Assembly: GCF_000328705.1 (NCBI RefSeq)
Contig: NC_019673.1
Coordinates: forward strand, 4,898,001-4,962,000
Reading direction: 5' to 3'
DNA: 64,000 nucleotides
DNA from: Saccharothrix espanaensis DSM 44229
GTDB lineage: Bacteria > Actinomycetota > Actinomycetes > Mycobacteriales > Pseudonocardiaceae
Part shown: piece by piece, positions 62,061 to 64,000 of the stretch
Numbering within the stretch: the stretch's first letter is position 1
How the letters are laid out: each line of letters starts with the position of its first letter
The notes under the pieces: generated by a model
Told to the model about the DNA's origin: nothing
The model's database searches: none
What the model saw: the letters and a program-made list of their open reading frames with translations, nothing else
Program-made: the position numbers and the translations under genes

Positions 62061-62571
62061 TCAGGGGCCCTGGCCGCGACGAGCGGGACCCGACCCCATC
62101 CAGTGACAAGCAGGCACCGGCACCGTTCCCAGGCTGCCGGACCGTTGACCTTCCGTCATGTTCCGCGCGCCATCGGGTTCTCCGAGGGCTCCATCGAATG
62201 ACAAGGCGCAACCGGGCGAGCACGCGACGCCACCCCTCGCCGAACGCGAACATTTGTCAGACGTCCAGTACTGGCCACGCTTTCGCGATCAACGACATGG
62301 ACAGCGGCTCACAACGACGTTTCCGTGCGCCGGGTTCGCGGTATCGCCGCCGAGTTCGTCCTGGTCGCGCCGGCGCAGGAGGCGTCCGCACAGGAACTCG
62401 AACACCAGCGGAACCGTCCACTGAGGACTGTTCCGGTGGGTAAACCGGTGAACGGCCCGCCTCGTCGTCGTGGTCCCAGCGCAGCACGACCATCACGGCC
62501 GTCGACGTCCGGAACGGACCGCGGGGCGTCGCCGTGCCGAGCGGGCCCATGCGGTCGCCGGTGAAGTGGGG
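62061..62571. other. Gene-poor, probably decayed stretch
   Basis: No intact gene. One minus-strand frame around 62300-62430 gives VPLVFEFLCGRLLRRRDQDE, which is protein-like but has no start and ends after about 15 more residues. Together with the two fragments to the left it suggests an eroding gene island. Confidence 0.4.
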
Positions 62572-62760
62572 TCAGTCGGCGCAGCGGCGGCAGCTGTGCG
62601 GTCCGATCTGGCGGTCGCGCCCGCGCCAGCCCGCGCCGAGCGCCCTCGCCCACAACGCCTGCCACGCTCTCGGCGGGTGGTCGCCGTCGAACGCCCGGCC
62701 GCAGCTGTCGCAGATCAGGAGGAGGGTGGCCGGGTCGTGTTCACCGGGTATCGCGGTCAC
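62572..62760 (-). CDS. Small zinc-finger-like protein
   Basis: This 62-aa product has ICDSCGRAFDGDHPPRAWQA and GRDRQIGPHSCRRCAD: two CxxC pairs spaced as in small actinobacterial zinc-ribbon proteins with the GWRGRDR-x-GPH-C pattern, which I recognise as a recurrent but unnamed family. GTG 62760 is the probable start. Confidence 0.5.
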   Translation of the reverse strand: MTAIPGEHDPATLLLICDSCGRAFDGDHPPRAWQALWARALGAGWRGRDRQIGPHSCRRCAD

Positions 62761-62887
62761 AGCGGGATGCGTCGACTTTCCTGGCAGGTACGTTGTCCGG
62801 CGGGCACCGGCGATCGGCACCCGGTGGTCGCACCGGGATCATGGCGGCGCGCGCGTCCACTGTGGCGGACAACCACGCCGATCAACC

Positions 62888-62909
62888 TTGCGATCGGCTT
62901 GCGATCGGC
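62888..62909 (+). promoter_or_regulatory. Two tandem 11-bp direct repeats upstream of the response regulator
   Basis: TTGCGATCGGC occurs twice head to tail (62888-62898, 62899-62909), about 60 bp before the response-regulator ATG, with AGATCGGC again at 62955. OmpR-type regulators bind such direct repeats with 11-bp periodicity, so autoregulation is plausible. Confidence 0.55.
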
Positions 62910-62967
62910 GGCGGACGCGGCAGTCTGGTGGCGAACTGCTCCGGGCGGGCGTAAAGATCGGCGGGAC

Positions 62968-63651
62968 ATGGACTACTCGGTACTGCTGGTCGAGGACGAC
63001 GAGCACATCAGGCAGGCGCTCGGGCTCGCGCTGGGCGACGAGGGGTTCGCCGTGTCGGACGCGGTCTCCGGCGAGGACGCGCTGCGCGTGCTCGACCACG
63101 GGTCCTACGACGTGGTGCTGCTGGACCTCATGCTCCCCGGCGTGGACGGGCTGGAGGTGTGCCGGACGTTGCGGGCGCGCGGCGACCTGCCGATCATCAT
63201 CGTGACCGCCCGCGCCGACACCGCCGACGTGATCGCCGGGCTGGAGGCGGGCGCGGACGACTACGTCACCAAACCGCTGGCGGCCGACGTGCTGGCGGCG
63301 CGCATCCGGGCGCTGCTGCGGCGGCGCGGGGGCGGGCGGCAGGACGAGGTGCTGCGGTTCGGCGGGCTGGAGGTCCGCCCGGACGTGGGGACCGTGCACC
63401 GCGCCGGCGTCGAGGTGCACCTGACCCGGACCGAGTTCCGGCTGCTGGTGGAGCTGGGGTCGGCGGCGGGCCGGATCGTCACGCGGGAACAGCTGCTGCA
63501 ACGGGTGTGGGGCTACGACTACTTCGGCGACACCCGCCTGCTGGACGTGCACATCCGCCGGTTGCGCCGCAAGGTCGAACCCGACCCGGACGACCCGACC
63601 CTGGTGCTCACGGTCCGGGGCTCGGGGTACCGGATCGACCCGGACCGGTGA
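62968..63651 (+). CDS. OmpR/PhoB-family response regulator
   Basis: This 227-aa protein has a receiver domain with acidic pocket VEDDEH, phospho-acceptor Asp in VVLLDLMLPGVDGLEV, Thr in IIIVTARADT and Lys in DDYVTKPLAAD. The winged helix follows (VHLTRTEFRLLVELGSAAGR, VWGYDYFGDTRLLDVHIRRL then RRKVEPDPDD, TVRGSGYRID). It is coupled to the kinase gene by a GTGA overlap. Resembles CseB/MtrA-type regulators; stimulus unknown. Confidence 0.95.
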   Translation: MDYSVLLVEDDEHIRQALGLALGDEGFAVSDAVSGEDALRVLDHGSYDVVLLDLMLPGVDGLEVCRTLRARGDLPIIIVTARADTADVIAGLEAGADDYVTKPLAADVLAARIRALLRRRGGGRQDEVLRFGGLEVRPDVGTVHRAGVEVHLTRTEFRLLVELGSAAGRIVTREQLLQRVWGYDYFGDTRLLDVHIRRLRRKVEPDPDDPTLVLTVRGSGYRIDPDR

Positions 63652-64000
63652 CCCGGCTGCCGCGCCTGACCGTGCGCTGGCGGGTCGCCACCGCCCTCGG
63701 CCTGGTCTCGCTGCTGGTCACCAGCGCACTGGCGTTCGGGGTGTGGAACCTGACCTCGGGCTACATGCTGCGCCAGCGGGAGCAGAGCGCCATCAGGCAG
63801 GCCGAGGCCAACGCCCGTCTGGTCGACCGGTCGCTGCGCAACGGCTCGGAGGGGCTCACCGAGCTGCTGACCGGCCTGACCAGCGGCCCGGACTCGACCG
63901 TGCTGCTGTACCGCCCCGGCGAGGTGCTCACCAGCGGCCGGCAGATCGACACCGACGACGTCCCGCGCCGCCTGGTCGACCTGGGCAGGCGCAACACCCC
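63648..64000 (+). CDS. Sensor histidine kinase, N-terminal part (runs off the window)
   Basis: The GTG at 63648 overlaps the regulator stop. The visible 117 residues hold one membrane helix (VATALGLVSLLVTSALAFGV), then WNLTSGYMLRQREQSAIRQA and an extracytoplasmic region (VLLYRPGEVLTSGRQIDTDD). The second helix, HAMP and kinase domains lie beyond the edge. Partner of the upstream regulator; a CseC-like architecture is likely. Confidence 0.88.
   Translation, partial: MTRLPRLTVRWRVATALGLVSLLVTSALAFGVWNLTSGYMLRQREQSAIRQAEANARLVDRSLRNGSEGLTELLTGLTSGPDSTVLLYRPGEVLTSGRQIDTDDVPRRLVDLGRRNT

Overview
The window is very GC-rich, with strong third-position GC, many GTG starts and several TTG starts. It carries FurA/KatG-type remnants, a tyrosinase with a Tat-exported partner, an ECF41-type sigma factor and a family 2 encapsulin. 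Together these point to a filamentous actinomycete, most plausibly of the Pseudonocardiales/Streptomycetales type; genus is not decidable from sequence alone. No rRNA, tRNA or CRISPR array was seen.

Layout. 1-4000: an unidentified gene tail, then a three-gene molybdenum hydroxylase operon (order L-M-S, minus strand, 4-bp overlaps). 4150-9000: a small secreted two-repeat protein, a deletion scar joining the start of furA to the end of katG, DUF2330 and SUKH-type proteins, a small PH-like membrane protein and an iron-box-controlled siderophore-interacting reductase. 9100-13160: an MpaB/DUF2236 protein fused to EF-hands, convergent with a translationally coupled pair of family 2B encapsulin shell (cyclic-nucleotide-binding insert) and cysteine desulfurase. 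13500-25400: membrane protein, small hypotheticals, a glutathionyl-hydroquinone-reductase-like enzyme, a tandem pair of secreted Cys-x17-Cys repeat proteins, tyrosinase MelC1/MelC2, ankyrin protein, secreted subtilase, cytochrome P450 and DUF3800-like protein. 26000-37800: PadR/membrane-protein pair with a palindromic operator, Vgb-like propeller, an ECF41 sigma factor divergent from its probable target (NmrA/SDR-type oxidoreductase) across a large inverted repeat, then a LacI-controlled peptide/oligosaccharide-type ABC importer divergent from a cupin. 38000-41760: isochorismatase-like, degenerate HAD and secreted M6-like metalloprotease.

42392-56132 is the highlight: a D-cycloserine (dcs) biosynthetic locus. 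In order: heme-dependent N-hydroxylase (DcsA type), hydroxyarginase (DcsB), O-ureidoserine racemase (DcsC, DapF fold), O-ureidoserine synthase (DcsD, cysteine-synthase fold), serine O-acetyltransferase (DcsE, MetX fold), a short-chain dehydrogenase, the ATP-grasp D-cycloserine synthetase (DcsG) and an EamA exporter. After a regulator, a C39-like protein and an MFS transporter comes a second operon: an unrecognised 290-aa protein, an IscS/NifS-like PLP enzyme and a D-Ala-D-Ala ligase (DcsI-type self-resistance). The chemistry fits: Arg to N-hydroxyarginine to hydroxyurea; Ser to O-acetylserine; these join to O-ureido-L-serine, epimerise to the D form and cyclise.

56150-64000: a frameshifted IS5-type transposase remnant, a short UvrA-like ABC ATPase, a WYL regulator divergent from an epoxide hydrolase with a palindromic operator, about 1.2 kb of decayed minus-strand reading frames, a small zinc-ribbon protein, and an OmpR-type two-component pair whose kinase runs off the window.
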